Shown here piece after piece: positions 36,227 through 43,726 of a stretch of 60,427 nucleotides of DNA. The position numbers and the translations under genes are program-made. The stretch is from Pedobacter soli (GTDB taxonomy: Bacteria; Bacteroidota; Bacteroidia; Sphingobacteriales; Sphingobacteriaceae), in the NCBI RefSeq assembly GCF_900101435.1, contig NZ_FMZH01000018.1, positions 10,330-70,756 on the forward strand, written 5' to 3'. Every line of letters begins with the position of its first letter. Positions within the stretch are counted from its first letter, which is position 1. The notes below the pieces were generated by a model. That model was not told where the DNA came from. It saw nothing but the letters and a program-made list of their open reading frames with translations, and did not search any database.

Positions 36227-38500
36227 ATGAAAATCCTGAAGTCATTTTTCCAGTTGCGCCATAATCTTAAATCAGTACTTTTTTATACCTGCTTATCTCT
36301 TTTGATAGGTAGCAGCAGCTCGGTATTTGCCCAGCAATCGCTGATCCGCTATGTACAACCTTTTTCAGGTACCTCGACCAGTACCACACTGGCCAGTCAG
36401 CATGTAGAAGCCAAAAGTGAGCAGCTGGCCAATACCATTCCTGCCGTTGCCCCACCTTTTAGCATGACGCAATGGACTCCTCAAACACAGCTTTCGGAAA
36501 AAAAATGCCTTGCCCCCTATTATTACAACAATAAGCAGTTTTACGGCATCAGGGCCAGCCATTGGATTAGCGGTTCGTGCACGCAGGATTACGGCAGTTT
36601 TACCATTATGCCCATTTCGGGTAAGCTTAAAACCCGTGCGACCGATTACGCTACCAGTTATACCCATGAGGGTGAAATTGCAACCCCCGCTTATTACAAA
36701 GCTAATCTACCCGAATATAACCTATTGACCGAAGCCACCGCAACACTGCGTTGTGGCCTGATTAAAATTACCGCGCAAAAAGCAGATAGTGTTTACCTTT
36801 TAATTACCCCAAACAGCGATCAGGCTAAAGGCTATATTAAAATTGACCGCCAGAAAGGTGAAATTTCAGGTTACAACCCCGTTCATCGCATTTATCAGGG
36901 CTGGGGCCAGCCTGCCGGTTTTAGTGGTTATTTCTTTATCCGCATTAAAAAGAATTTCTCCATCAGTGGCGTGTTCAGCGAGAGCCGGGTATCTGCAGAT
37001 CAAAGCATCGAAAACCAGAAAGACCTGGGAGCTTACCTCGGTTTTAAAATGCAAAAAGGCGAAACCATCAGCATTTACGCCGGGACTTCTTTTACCAGTA
37101 TAGCCGCAGCAAAGCTTAACCTCGAAAAAGAAATTAATGCCACCAGTTTCGAAACAGTTGTGGCCAAAACAAGCCAGGCTTGGGAACAATCACTTGGTCA
37201 GGTTAAGATTAATGATCCTGGTGAAAAAAATAAGCGGATTTTCTACACCGCACTTTACCATGCGCAGCAACATCCGCGTTTATTTAACGATGTAGACGGT
37301 GGATATCCGGCATTTGCTGGCAATTATACCAGAAAAGTAATGCAAAAAGGTAATTATTACGATGATTTCTCCATGTGGGATATTTACCGTGCGCAATTAC
37401 CCTTAATGGAATTGTTAAACCCCGGTCTGGTTGGCGATTTTGCAAGTGCTTTGGTATTAAAGGGGCAGCAAGGAGGCTGGTTACCTATATTTCCTTGTTG
37501 GAACAGTTATACCGCAGCCATGATTGGCGATCATGCCACTGCTTTTCTCGCCTCGGCCTATAACAAGGGCATCCGCGGTTTCGATGTGAATGAAGCCTAC
37601 CGCCTGATGCGGCAAAATGCATTTCAAATGCCCGATTCGGCTACTTACCTTCAGGGCAAGGGCCGCCGTGCCATTAACAGCTACCTTAAATATGGTTATA
37701 TTCCGATGGAGGATGCTGTTGTTAATGCTTTCCATACCAAAGAGCAGGTAAGCCGTACGCTAGAGTATGCTTATGATGATTATGCCCTGGCCACCGTGGC
37801 CAAAAACCTGGGCAAAAAGGCAGATTATGAAGCCCTGATGAAAAGGGCGCTAAACTATAAAAATGTATTTGATACGGCTGTGGGCATGGTACGGGGCAGA
37901 TTTGAAAACGGTACTTGGTATAGCCCTTTTCATGCCGACCACCGCGAGCCCTACATTACAGAAGGTACGCCGCGGCAATATACTTTTTATGTGCCACAGG
38001 ATATGCCCGGATTGATTAAACTGATGGGTGGAGCAAAAAAACTCGAAAATGAGCTGGATTCCTTATTTGCTAAAAAAGAATACTGGCATGGCAATGAGCC
38101 CGGGCATCAGATTCCGTTTTTATACAATTACACGGCATCGCCACGCAAAACACAGCAACAGGTTAGCCGTATTTTGGAAGAGGAATATAGCGATGGCCCC
38201 GGAGGTTTGAGCGGCAACGATGATGCCGGCCAGATGTCGGCCTGGTATGTATTTGCAGCACTCGGTTTTTATCCGGTCGATCCTGTCTCAGGCGTTTACC
38301 AGATTACCAGTCCGTTGTTTAGCCAAAGCAGCATTACTTTTAAAAACGGTAAAACATTGCTGATTAAAACACAGAGGGAAACCAAAAATGCTAATTATAT
38401 AACACGGATTACATTAAACGGAAAGCAGTTGAGTAAAAATGAAATTACCCATCAGCAACTGATTAATGGTGGTAGTTTGATTTTTTACATGGGTGAGTAA
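36227..38500 (+). CDS. GH92 alpha-mannosidase
   Basis: 757 residues, with a signal region ending in FAQQS. GH92 enzymes are calcium-dependent inverting exo-alpha-mannosidases, usually alpha-1,2 or other alpha-mannosides. Recognised from IRYVQPFSGT at the N-terminus, the DDFSMWDIYRAQLPLMELLNP helix and the C-terminal cluster YWHGNEPGHQIPFLYNY with GGLSGNDDAGQMSAWYVFAALGFYPVDP. It is the last gene of the operon that starts with MIOX; after it a nested palindrome (38533-38635) may serve as terminator. The length matches the family. Confidence 0.95.
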   Translation: MKILKSFFQLRHNLKSVLFYTCLSLLIGSSSSVFAQQSLIRYVQPFSGTSTSTTLASQHVEAKSEQLANTIPAVAPPFSMTQWTPQTQLSEKKCLAPYYYNNKQFYGIRASHWISGSCTQDYGSFTIMPISGKLKTRATDYATSYTHEGEIATPAYYKANLPEYNLLTEATATLRCGLIKITAQKADSVYLLITPNSDQAKGYIKIDRQKGEISGYNPVHRIYQGWGQPAGFSGYFFIRIKKNFSISGVFSESRVSADQSIENQKDLGAYLGFKMQKGETISIYAGTSFTSIAAAKLNLEKEINATSFETVVAKTSQAWEQSLGQVKINDPGEKNKRIFYTALYHAQQHPRLFNDVDGGYPAFAGNYTRKVMQKGNYYDDFSMWDIYRAQLPLMELLNPGLVGDFASALVLKGQQGGWLPIFPCWNSYTAAMIGDHATAFLASAYNKGIRGFDVNEAYRLMRQNAFQMPDSATYLQGKGRRAINSYLKYGYIPMEDAVVNAFHTKEQVSRTLEYAYDDYALATVAKNLGKKADYEALMKRALNYKNVFDTAVGMVRGRFENGTWYSPFHADHREPYITEGTPRQYTFYVPQDMPGLIKLMGGAKKLENELDSLFAKKEYWHGNEPGHQIPFLYNYTASPRKTQQQVSRILEEEYSDGPGGLSGNDDAGQMSAWYVFAALGFYPVDPVSGVYQITSPLFSQSSITFKNGKTLLIKTQRETKNANYITRITLNGKQLSKNEITHQQLINGGSLIFYMGE

Positions 38501-38532
38501 TGCGAATGTATTAATGCAGTTTTCTATAGATA

Positions 38533-38635
38533 GATCGTCATTGCGAGGAGGAACGACGAAGCAATCTTTCATGCTAGCGATTCTTACTGTAAAGATTGCT
38601 TCGGCGGCTGAAAAAGCCTTCTCGCAATGACGATC
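38533..38635. repeat. Nested palindromic element (REP/MITE-like)
   Basis: Outer arms GATCGTCATTGCGAG (38533-38547) and CTCGCAATGACGATC (38621-38635) and inner arms GAAGCAATCTTT (38558-38569) and AAAGATTGCTTC (38591-38602) are all perfect inverted repeats. The 103-bp unit can fold into a two-tiered cruciform. It follows GH92 by 32 bp and may also stop transcription. Confidence 0.85.
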
Positions 38636-38769
38636 CGTTTAGAGCTGATAATTTATTTATAATACGCTCTCGTCTTAATATTTAACCATTTTTAACGCCT
38701 AATTATTCGAACATCCAATAATCAATCAGGTGATTTATCCAAAAATCAGCCAAAATAACCCGATTTTTC

Positions 38770-38920
38770 TTTACCCTTCCTTTACCTGTTCTTTACCCTT
38801 TCTTGGTACCAAGTTAACCCCTTCCTTACCCTTTGGTTACCTTTTCTCTACCTTTTGGTTACCTATTCTTTACCTTTTGGTTACCTCCTGGTTACCCTGG
38901 CGTTACCCTTTTGTCACCTA
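38770..38920. repeat. Degenerate GGTTACC/CTTTACC array
   Basis: A 150-bp low-complexity run, T and C rich on the plus strand, with repeated CTTTACC and GGTTACC words; TTTTGGTTACC-type copies start at 38831, 38853 and 38875 (22-bp spacing), with shorter variants after. GGTTACC and GGTAACC-type words are near self-complementary. Frames across it encode only repetitive Pro/Tyr/Leu-like peptides and are not genes. Confidence 0.7.
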
Positions 38921-39192
38921 AAAAGTAGCGTAAAGGCGGTTTTTGGGTAAAAGCTAAAGCATACTATACTTTAGCTGCCTGCAAGTTGGTAGCAATGGTT
39001 GTTATTGCAGGGGTCAGGCTGTCTAGCTTTGCCAAGGTACAGGCCATCTATTGCAATTCCCCTTTTACTAATCGTCATTGCCAGCTTGACTGGCAATCTC
39101 AATATAGCAAAAGAACCATTAAGAATTGTTTGGGCAGGTCCTTCGACAGGCTCCTTTAGATTTGCATAATTAAATTTATTGGATATTTAAAT

Positions 39193-39340
39193 TGAGAAGA
39201 AGCAGGGTGAACTATGACTAGGCTCCGAGTTAATACCTCATATCCTGATGAAGCCCCTGCTTCTTTTCTTCAACTTTAAACTCAAATAGAAATTCGGGCT
39301 AGAGACCCATTATTAAGGAGTTGAGTAGAGTTGAAGTTCT
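39193..39340 (+). ncRNA. Candidate IS110 bridge RNA
   Basis: Loop 1 is closed by GAAGAAGCAGGG (39196-39207) with CCCTGCTTCTT (39255-39265). It carries GACTAGGCTC (39216-39225), like the left target GACAGGCTC, and ATCCTGA (39242-39248), the complement of the right target TCAGGAT. Loop 2 is closed by CTTCAACT (39268-39275) with AGTTGAAG (39329-39336) and ACTCAA (39280-39285) with TTGAGT (39321-39326). It carries ATAGAAATTC (39286-39295), like the right end ATAGAAATC, and AAGGA (39315-39319), complementary to TCCTT at the left end. The order left/right target, then left/right donor, is that of the IS621 bridge RNA. The guides were found by eye; no fold was computed. Confidence 0.8.
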
Positions 39341-39367
39341 CAATTAATAAACTTTCACTACAAAACT

Positions 39368-40347
39368 ATGCAAAATCAGACAATTATTGGTATTGATGTT
39401 AGCAGTGCTACATTAGATATTCATGTAAGTGGTAAGGGGGGGGGAAATCTTTCGTGATCAAAAATGAAGAGGCAGCAATCCGTAAGTTTTTTAATGTCTA
39501 TAAACTAGAATGCCTACTTATTGGGATAGAAAATACAGGGCGTTATAATTGGGCTTTATATGAAGTATTAAAAAATCTTCATCACCAGGTCTATGTGGTC
39601 TCACCGCTGCACTTAAAAAAGAGCATGGGGTTGGTACGAGGTAAAACCGATAAGATTGATGCGATAAGAATAGCCGCTTTCATTTCGAAGAACCATGCTG
39701 ATTTACCCCGATGGAAACCCTCATCACCAGCGATTCAAAAGCTAAAAATTCTGCTTACCGAACGTAATGCCCGCATTAAATCTAAAAGACAGCTTCTTAA
39801 ACAACAATACGATTATGCTAAGATGAAGCATGTTGGTTTGGACAAATCTCTGCAAAGACTTAATAGAGAGCAATTACACTTGATTGATCGCCAGATTGTT
39901 CAGATTGAAAAGGAAATAGAACTGCTTATCAAAACAGATGAAAGGATGGATCAGCAGGCAAAACTTATACGTTCCGTTCCTGGAGTTGGAAAGGTGCTAT
40001 CCTGGATGATATTGGCAAAAACTGAAAATTTTACAACGATTACCGATCCACGTAAGATGGCTTGTTACAGCGGTGTTGTACCTTTTGCATATCAATCGGG
40101 AACCTCCATTAGAGGAAAGAACAGGATATCAAGCTATGCAGATAAGGTAATTAAATCCATTCTTCACCTGGCTGCTATGAGTGCAATCCGCTTAAAAAAT
40201 GACCTGAGAGAATATTACCAGAGAAAAGTAGCTGAGGGGAAAAATAAAATGAGTGCTTTGAACGCTGTAAGAAACAAAATCATCCACAGAATATTTGCAG
40301 TAATAAAAAACCAAACCATCTATAAAAATGATTTGGTTTTATCATAG
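39368..40347 (+). pseudogene. IS110-family transposase (RuvC-like DEDD + Tnp), frame broken at a G9 run
   Basis: The N-terminal piece (39368-39457) starts MQNQTIIGIDVS and holds the first catalytic Asp (Asp10). After AAG at 39434 a run of nine G (39436-39444) leads to a stop at 39455. The rest of the protein (39454-40347, 297 residues) lies in the -1 frame: it has the ENTGRY Glu and the KTDKIDA Asp residues of the RuvC-like fold, a coiled middle, and the Tnp domain SVPGVGKVLSWMILAKTE with CYSGVVPFAYQSG, whose Ser is the expected nucleophile. Ten G, or a -1 slip, would restore one ORF of about 326 residues. It may be a miscalled homopolymer, slippage or true decay. Confidence 0.85.
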
Positions 40348-40352
40348 AAATC

Positions 40353-40553
40353 AGGATGACAATTCTATTTCTGACATCGCAGTAAAACCGGTCTTAAATT
40401 ACCCATAAAATTGTCGCATACTACCACGCTTAAAACCAGTTTTTCATCCCACCTTTGTTATAGCCCGGGCAACATGGGCGGTGGAGCAGCAACCATTACA
40501 AAAAACGGGCGAACCGAAAAGCCAGATGAGTAGAAAATAAAAAAAATAATGTT
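40353..40553. other. Spacer after the IS element
   Basis: About 200 bp. It begins with the right half of the split repeat (AGGATGACA). A stretch around 40450-40500 (CCCGGGCAACATGGGCGGTGGAGC) looks less AT-rich than its surroundings but has no supported ORF. A short AT-rich leader precedes the next gene. Confidence 0.5.
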
Positions 40554-41003
40554 ATGTCAACCAATAAAGTTTCATTGCACAGGGTGATTAAAGCATCGCC
40601 TGAAAAAGTTTACAAAGCCTTTACCGAAGCATTAGCCATTGCATCGTGGTTACCACCATACGGTTTTCTTTGTACTGTACACCATATGGACGTAAAGGAA
40701 GGTGGCAGTTTTAAAATGTCGTTTCATAATTTCACTACCGGTAATGGTCACTCTTTTGGCGGCGAATATCTGGAGGTTAAACCCAATGCATTTTTAAAAT
40801 ATACAGATAAGTTCGATGATCCAAATTTACCAGGAGTAATGACTACTTCGATCTGGCTGGAAAAAACAATGGTGGGTACCGATTTGAAAGTATTGCAGGA
40901 AGGTATTCCGGAAATGATCCCTGCTGAGATGTGCTACCTGGGCTGGCAGGAATCTTTAGAAAAACTGACTAAGCTGGTAGAGCCTAATATTCCGGATGCT
41001 TAA
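40554..41003 (+). CDS. SRPBCC/AHSA1-family protein
   Basis: 149 residues, a START-like helix-grip domain of the Aha1-domain type. The start KVSLHRVIKASPEKVYKAFTEALAIASWLPP and the later SFGGEYLEVKPNAFLKYTDKFDD and MCYLGWQESLEKLTKLVEP are typical. Such proteins bind small hydrophobic ligands or act with ArsR-type regulators; the ligand is unknown. It is isolated between the IS element and a repeat-containing terminator region. Confidence 0.9.
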   Translation: MSTNKVSLHRVIKASPEKVYKAFTEALAIASWLPPYGFLCTVHHMDVKEGGSFKMSFHNFTTGNGHSFGGEYLEVKPNAFLKYTDKFDDPNLPGVMTTSIWLEKTMVGTDLKVLQEGIPEMIPAEMCYLGWQESLEKLTKLVEPNIPDA

Positions 41004-41010
41004 CAAAAAA

Positions 41011-41131
41011 TCGTCATTTCGACTGAAGTGTAGCGGAATGGAGAAATCTATTAAGTGAGGTCAGATGTTACCATCTGACCTTAAATAATTTTTACATTTT
41101 TTAATGGTCCTTCGACAGGCTCAGGATGACA
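41011..41131. repeat. Dispersed repeat unit with internal hairpin; intact IS110 target
   Basis: The unit runs from CGTCATTTCGACTGAAGTG to GACAGGCTCAGGATGACA (41114-41131). Inside, AGGTCAGATG (41058-41067) and CATCTGACCT (41072-41081) form a perfect 10-bp hairpin flanked by TTAA; this can stop transcription from both the AHSA1 gene and the convergent oxidoreductase. The right end is the same sequence that the IS110 element has split at 39152/40352. Confidence 0.85.
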
Positions 41132-41165
41132 GACTATGTTAGTGTCGCGGGTTACTAAAAATCCC

Positions 41166-42248
41166 CTACAACCTCACCATTTCTCCAGTTTTAACCGATT
41201 CATCGCAAGCGAAGGCAATCTTTAAACTGTTAACAGCATCTTCTGTTGGCCGGGTCAGATCAATATCTTCCAGTATGGCTTTTAAGAAGAAGCGCTGTTC
41301 GCGGTTGCAAAGTTCCTGGTGGTCGGGTTCATCGCTGAGGTCGATCCATTCATCCGCTTTTGCAAATTCATCCGCTTCGTTTAAAGTAGCATGATGCACT
41401 TTTATCGATTCGGTTTTGGTGTGGGCATCAATATTATCTGAATTGCCTGCAGCACCCGCAGCTTTAGCTACGATAGATACCGCACCTTTTGGGCCGAAAA
41501 CATCTTTAATAAAAAAGGCGTTGTCACTCACCATCGGCCCCCAGCCAGCTTCGTACCAACCTACCGAGCCATCTTCGAAACGGATCTGTAACTGCCCATA
41601 ATTGTAATTCCATTCAGGCACTTCATCCGTTAAGCGCGCACCAATGGCACTCACTTGTACCGGTTTCGATCCTGTCATCTGGCACATCACATCAATATAA
41701 TGCACGGCACAATCTACAATGGGGCTCAGGCTTTTCATCAGGTTGCGGTGTACTGTCCATTTAGGGCCATGGCTTTGCTGGTTCAGATTCATCCGCATCA
41801 CCAGTGGTTTCCCCATATCTTTAGATAGTTCGATAAACTTTTCCCAGGAAGGATGGTAACGTAAAATATAACCTACCAAAAGCTTTTTACCTGCCTTTTT
41901 AGCGGCTTCGGCAACGCGTTGGGCGCCTTCAACGGTATCGGCCAATGGTTTTTCGATAAACACATGGCAACCGCTCTCAAAAGATTTTACAGCATAGGCT
42001 TCGTGCGTATCGGGGTATGTTGAAATGCATACGGCATCGGGTTGGGTAGCAGCCAGGGCTTCGTAAAAATCGCTGAACAGCGGATAACCTCCACCTAGTT
42101 TTTCGTTCAGTACGTTTTTACTGTTACCGGTAGAAACCAATCCACAGATTTCGAAGCCATCTAAAATGTGATAAGCCACGGCATGGGATGCCCCCATATT
42201 GCCACAGCCTACCACCAATACTTTTATATTGTTCTGTTTTAAACTCAT
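41166..42248 (-). CDS. Gfo/Idh/MocA-family oxidoreductase (cytosolic)
   Basis: 360 residues. Rossmann start VLVVGCGNMGASHAVAYH, then FIEKPLADTVEGAQRVAEAAKKAGKKLLVGY with the conserved EKP, and a C-terminal alpha/beta domain. These NAD(P)-dependent enzymes oxidise or reduce sugar hydroxyls; the family includes glucoside 3-dehydrogenases. Unlike the next two it has no signal peptide. It is the last gene of the operon starting at 48457, 9 bp behind its neighbour. Confidence 0.93.
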   Translation of the reverse strand: MSLKQNNIKVLVVGCGNMGASHAVAYHILDGFEICGLVSTGNSKNVLNEKLGGGYPLFSDFYEALAATQPDAVCISTYPDTHEAYAVKSFESGCHVFIEKPLADTVEGAQRVAEAAKKAGKKLLVGYILRYHPSWEKFIELSKDMGKPLVMRMNLNQQSHGPKWTVHRNLMKSLSPIVDCAVHYIDVMCQMTGSKPVQVSAIGARLTDEVPEWNYNYGQLQIRFEDGSVGWYEAGWGPMVSDNAFFIKDVFGPKGAVSIVAKAAGAAGNSDNIDAHTKTESIKVHHATLNEADEFAKADEWIDLSDEPDHQELCNREQRFFLKAILEDIDLTRPTEDAVNSLKIAFACDESVKTGEMVRL

Positions 42249-42257
42249 TATTTCAGG

Positions 42258-43712
42258 TTATACCCCAAGACTCCAGCCTTTGCGGTATTCGCGTTTTACA
42301 AACTGGTTTACTTCATCAAAATTGGTTACGCGCATATTTTGCTTATCCCAAAGCATTTTAATGTCCCTGCCCGGGAAAGTATACCCCTTACCATCAGCCT
42401 TAGCACGTTGTACATCGATACCCCGAATGGCTAGATTGGCAATTAAAAGGGTTTCGGTAAGCGGTCCGGCTATTTCGAAAGGCGAGCTCAACTCTATTTT
42501 ACCGTAACCGGCAATAGCGGCTTCGGCCCATTGGGTATAATGTCCTGCTACATCGCCCGGTACACGCGGCGCTTTAGGTTTGGTACGGTCGCTTGCATTT
42601 TTGGTTAACGGCAATAGCCTTGGGTTGGCGCCATAGGTATCGCAAATCATTTTACCGCGTGTGCCAATAAACAAGGTACCGTTATCGCCGAACGATTCGT
42701 TTGGCAACATTTCTTCGGGACGCTCAGGTTTAATACCACCGTCCATCCAATGCATTTGCAAATTTCCTTTTGTTTTTTTCGTTTTATCGAAAGTCATAAT
42801 TACATGGCTCGAAGGCGGACAGCTTTCAGGGAAATAACCGCGCTTAAACTCATCCACATACACACTGCCTACGCTACACTCAACACTGGTTGGGGTATCG
42901 AGCTCTAATATCCGGAAAGGTGGTTCAACCAAATGGCAGCCCATATCGCCTATGGCACCTGTTCCATAATCCCACCAGCCGCGCCAGTTAAAAGGTACCA
43001 GTTTATCTACATAAGGTTTAAATGGCGCACTGCCCAACCATAAGTCCCAATCCAATTCTGCAGGGATATTACCACCTGTGGCCGGCCAGGAAATACCTTG
43101 CGGCCATACCGGGCGATCGGTCCAGCAATAAACGGTGTGTACTTTACCAATTAACCCGGCATCCAGCCAGTCTTTCAGTTTGCGTACCCCTTCTCCAGAT
43201 GCTCCCTGGTTACCCATTTGCGTAACTACCTGATATTTCTTTGCCGCTTCGGTAAGCATTCGGGCTTCGTAAATATCGTGGGTTAACGGCTTTTGTACAT
43301 ATACGTGTTTGCCCAGTTGCATAGCAGCCATGGCTTGCATGGCATGGTTATGATCTGGCGTTGAAATGACTACGCCATCAATGTTTTTGGATTCTTTATC
43401 CAGCATCTGGCGGTAATCTTTATAATATTTGGCTTTAGGAAAACGTTTTACCGAATTGGCCGCACGTCTGTCGTCTACATCGCATAGAAAAGCGATATCA
43501 GATTTTCCTCCTTTAAATACACCGGTTAAATCGCTTTCGCCTTTACCGCCAACACCAATACCGGCTACCTGCAACCTGTCGCTTGGCGCCAGATAACCTT
43601 TGCCCAGCACATGGCGTGGTACAATCATAAAACCAGCTGCCGCAAGGGCAGTGGTTTTAATAAAATTTCTTCTCGAACTATCGGCAGCTGAATCTTTTAC
43701 TTCTTCAGTCAT
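42258..43712 (-). CDS. Gfo/Idh/MocA-family oxidoreductase, Tat-type signal
   Basis: 484 residues. A twin-arginine-like leader SSRRNFIKTTALAAAGFMIV is followed by the Rossmann motif AGIGVGGKGESDL, the KHVYVQKPLTHDIYEARMLTEAAKK block with the catalytic Lys of the family, and a C-terminal domain with GGWWDYGTGAIGDMGCHL-type sequence. Members of this exported group oxidise sugars to 3-keto forms in the periplasm. It lies 14 bp behind the HEAT-DUF1080 gene and 9 bp ahead of the cytosolic homologue. Confidence 0.93.
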   Translation of the reverse strand: MTEEVKDSAADSSRRNFIKTTALAAAGFMIVPRHVLGKGYLAPSDRLQVAGIGVGGKGESDLTGVFKGGKSDIAFLCDVDDRRAANSVKRFPKAKYYKDYRQMLDKESKNIDGVVISTPDHNHAMQAMAAMQLGKHVYVQKPLTHDIYEARMLTEAAKKYQVVTQMGNQGASGEGVRKLKDWLDAGLIGKVHTVYCWTDRPVWPQGISWPATGGNIPAELDWDLWLGSAPFKPYVDKLVPFNWRGWWDYGTGAIGDMGCHLVEPPFRILELDTPTSVECSVGSVYVDEFKRGYFPESCPPSSHVIMTFDKTKKTKGNLQMHWMDGGIKPERPEEMLPNESFGDNGTLFIGTRGKMICDTYGANPRLLPLTKNASDRTKPKAPRVPGDVAGHYTQWAEAAIAGYGKIELSSPFEIAGPLTETLLIANLAIRGIDVQRAKADGKGYTFPGRDIKMLWDKQNMRVTNFDEVNQFVKREYRKGWSLGV

Positions 43713-43726
43713 AAATATTGATTTGT

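Larger units (their letters stand above)
38501..39153. other. Gene-free repeat region left of the IS element
   Basis: These 653 bp hold the nested palindrome (38533-38635), the GGTTACC array (38770-38920) and, from 39073, a repeat unit starting TCGTCATTGCCAG with an internal GCCAGCTTGACTGGC hairpin, which runs to GACAGGCTC at 39145-39153, where the IS110 element begins. No coding potential was seen. The interval at ~38980-39066 resembles, loosely, the sequence near 60060-60180. Confidence 0.7.
39152..40352 (+). mobile_element. IS110-family insertion sequence in a dispersed repeat
   Basis: The element spans about 1,199 bp between two copies of a TC core (39152-39153 and 40351-40352). To its left lies GACAGGC, to its right AGGATGACA; joined, they recreate GACAGGCTCAGGATGACA, which is intact at 41114-41131. 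The 5' 214 bp are non-coding and fold into two stem-loops (bridge RNA candidate); the transposase follows. There are no terminal inverted repeats, as expected of IS110. The exact boundary has an ambiguity of two bases because of the shared TC. Confidence 0.9.

Noticed and set aside
31230..38500. Heparan sulfate utilisation locus
   Set aside because: GH89 and HGSNAT-like fit, but there is no sulfatase, no heparin lyase and no GH88; GH28 and GH92 do not fit this substrate.
38730..38921. 63-residue ORF over the GGTTACC array
   Set aside because: Low-complexity peptide from a DNA repeat, no ribosome-binding site and no similarity to neighbours.
39193..39340. A riboswitch or attenuator instead of a bridge RNA
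   Set aside because: Each loop carries segments matching the target and end sequences in the order expected of an IS110 guide, which a riboswitch would not explain.
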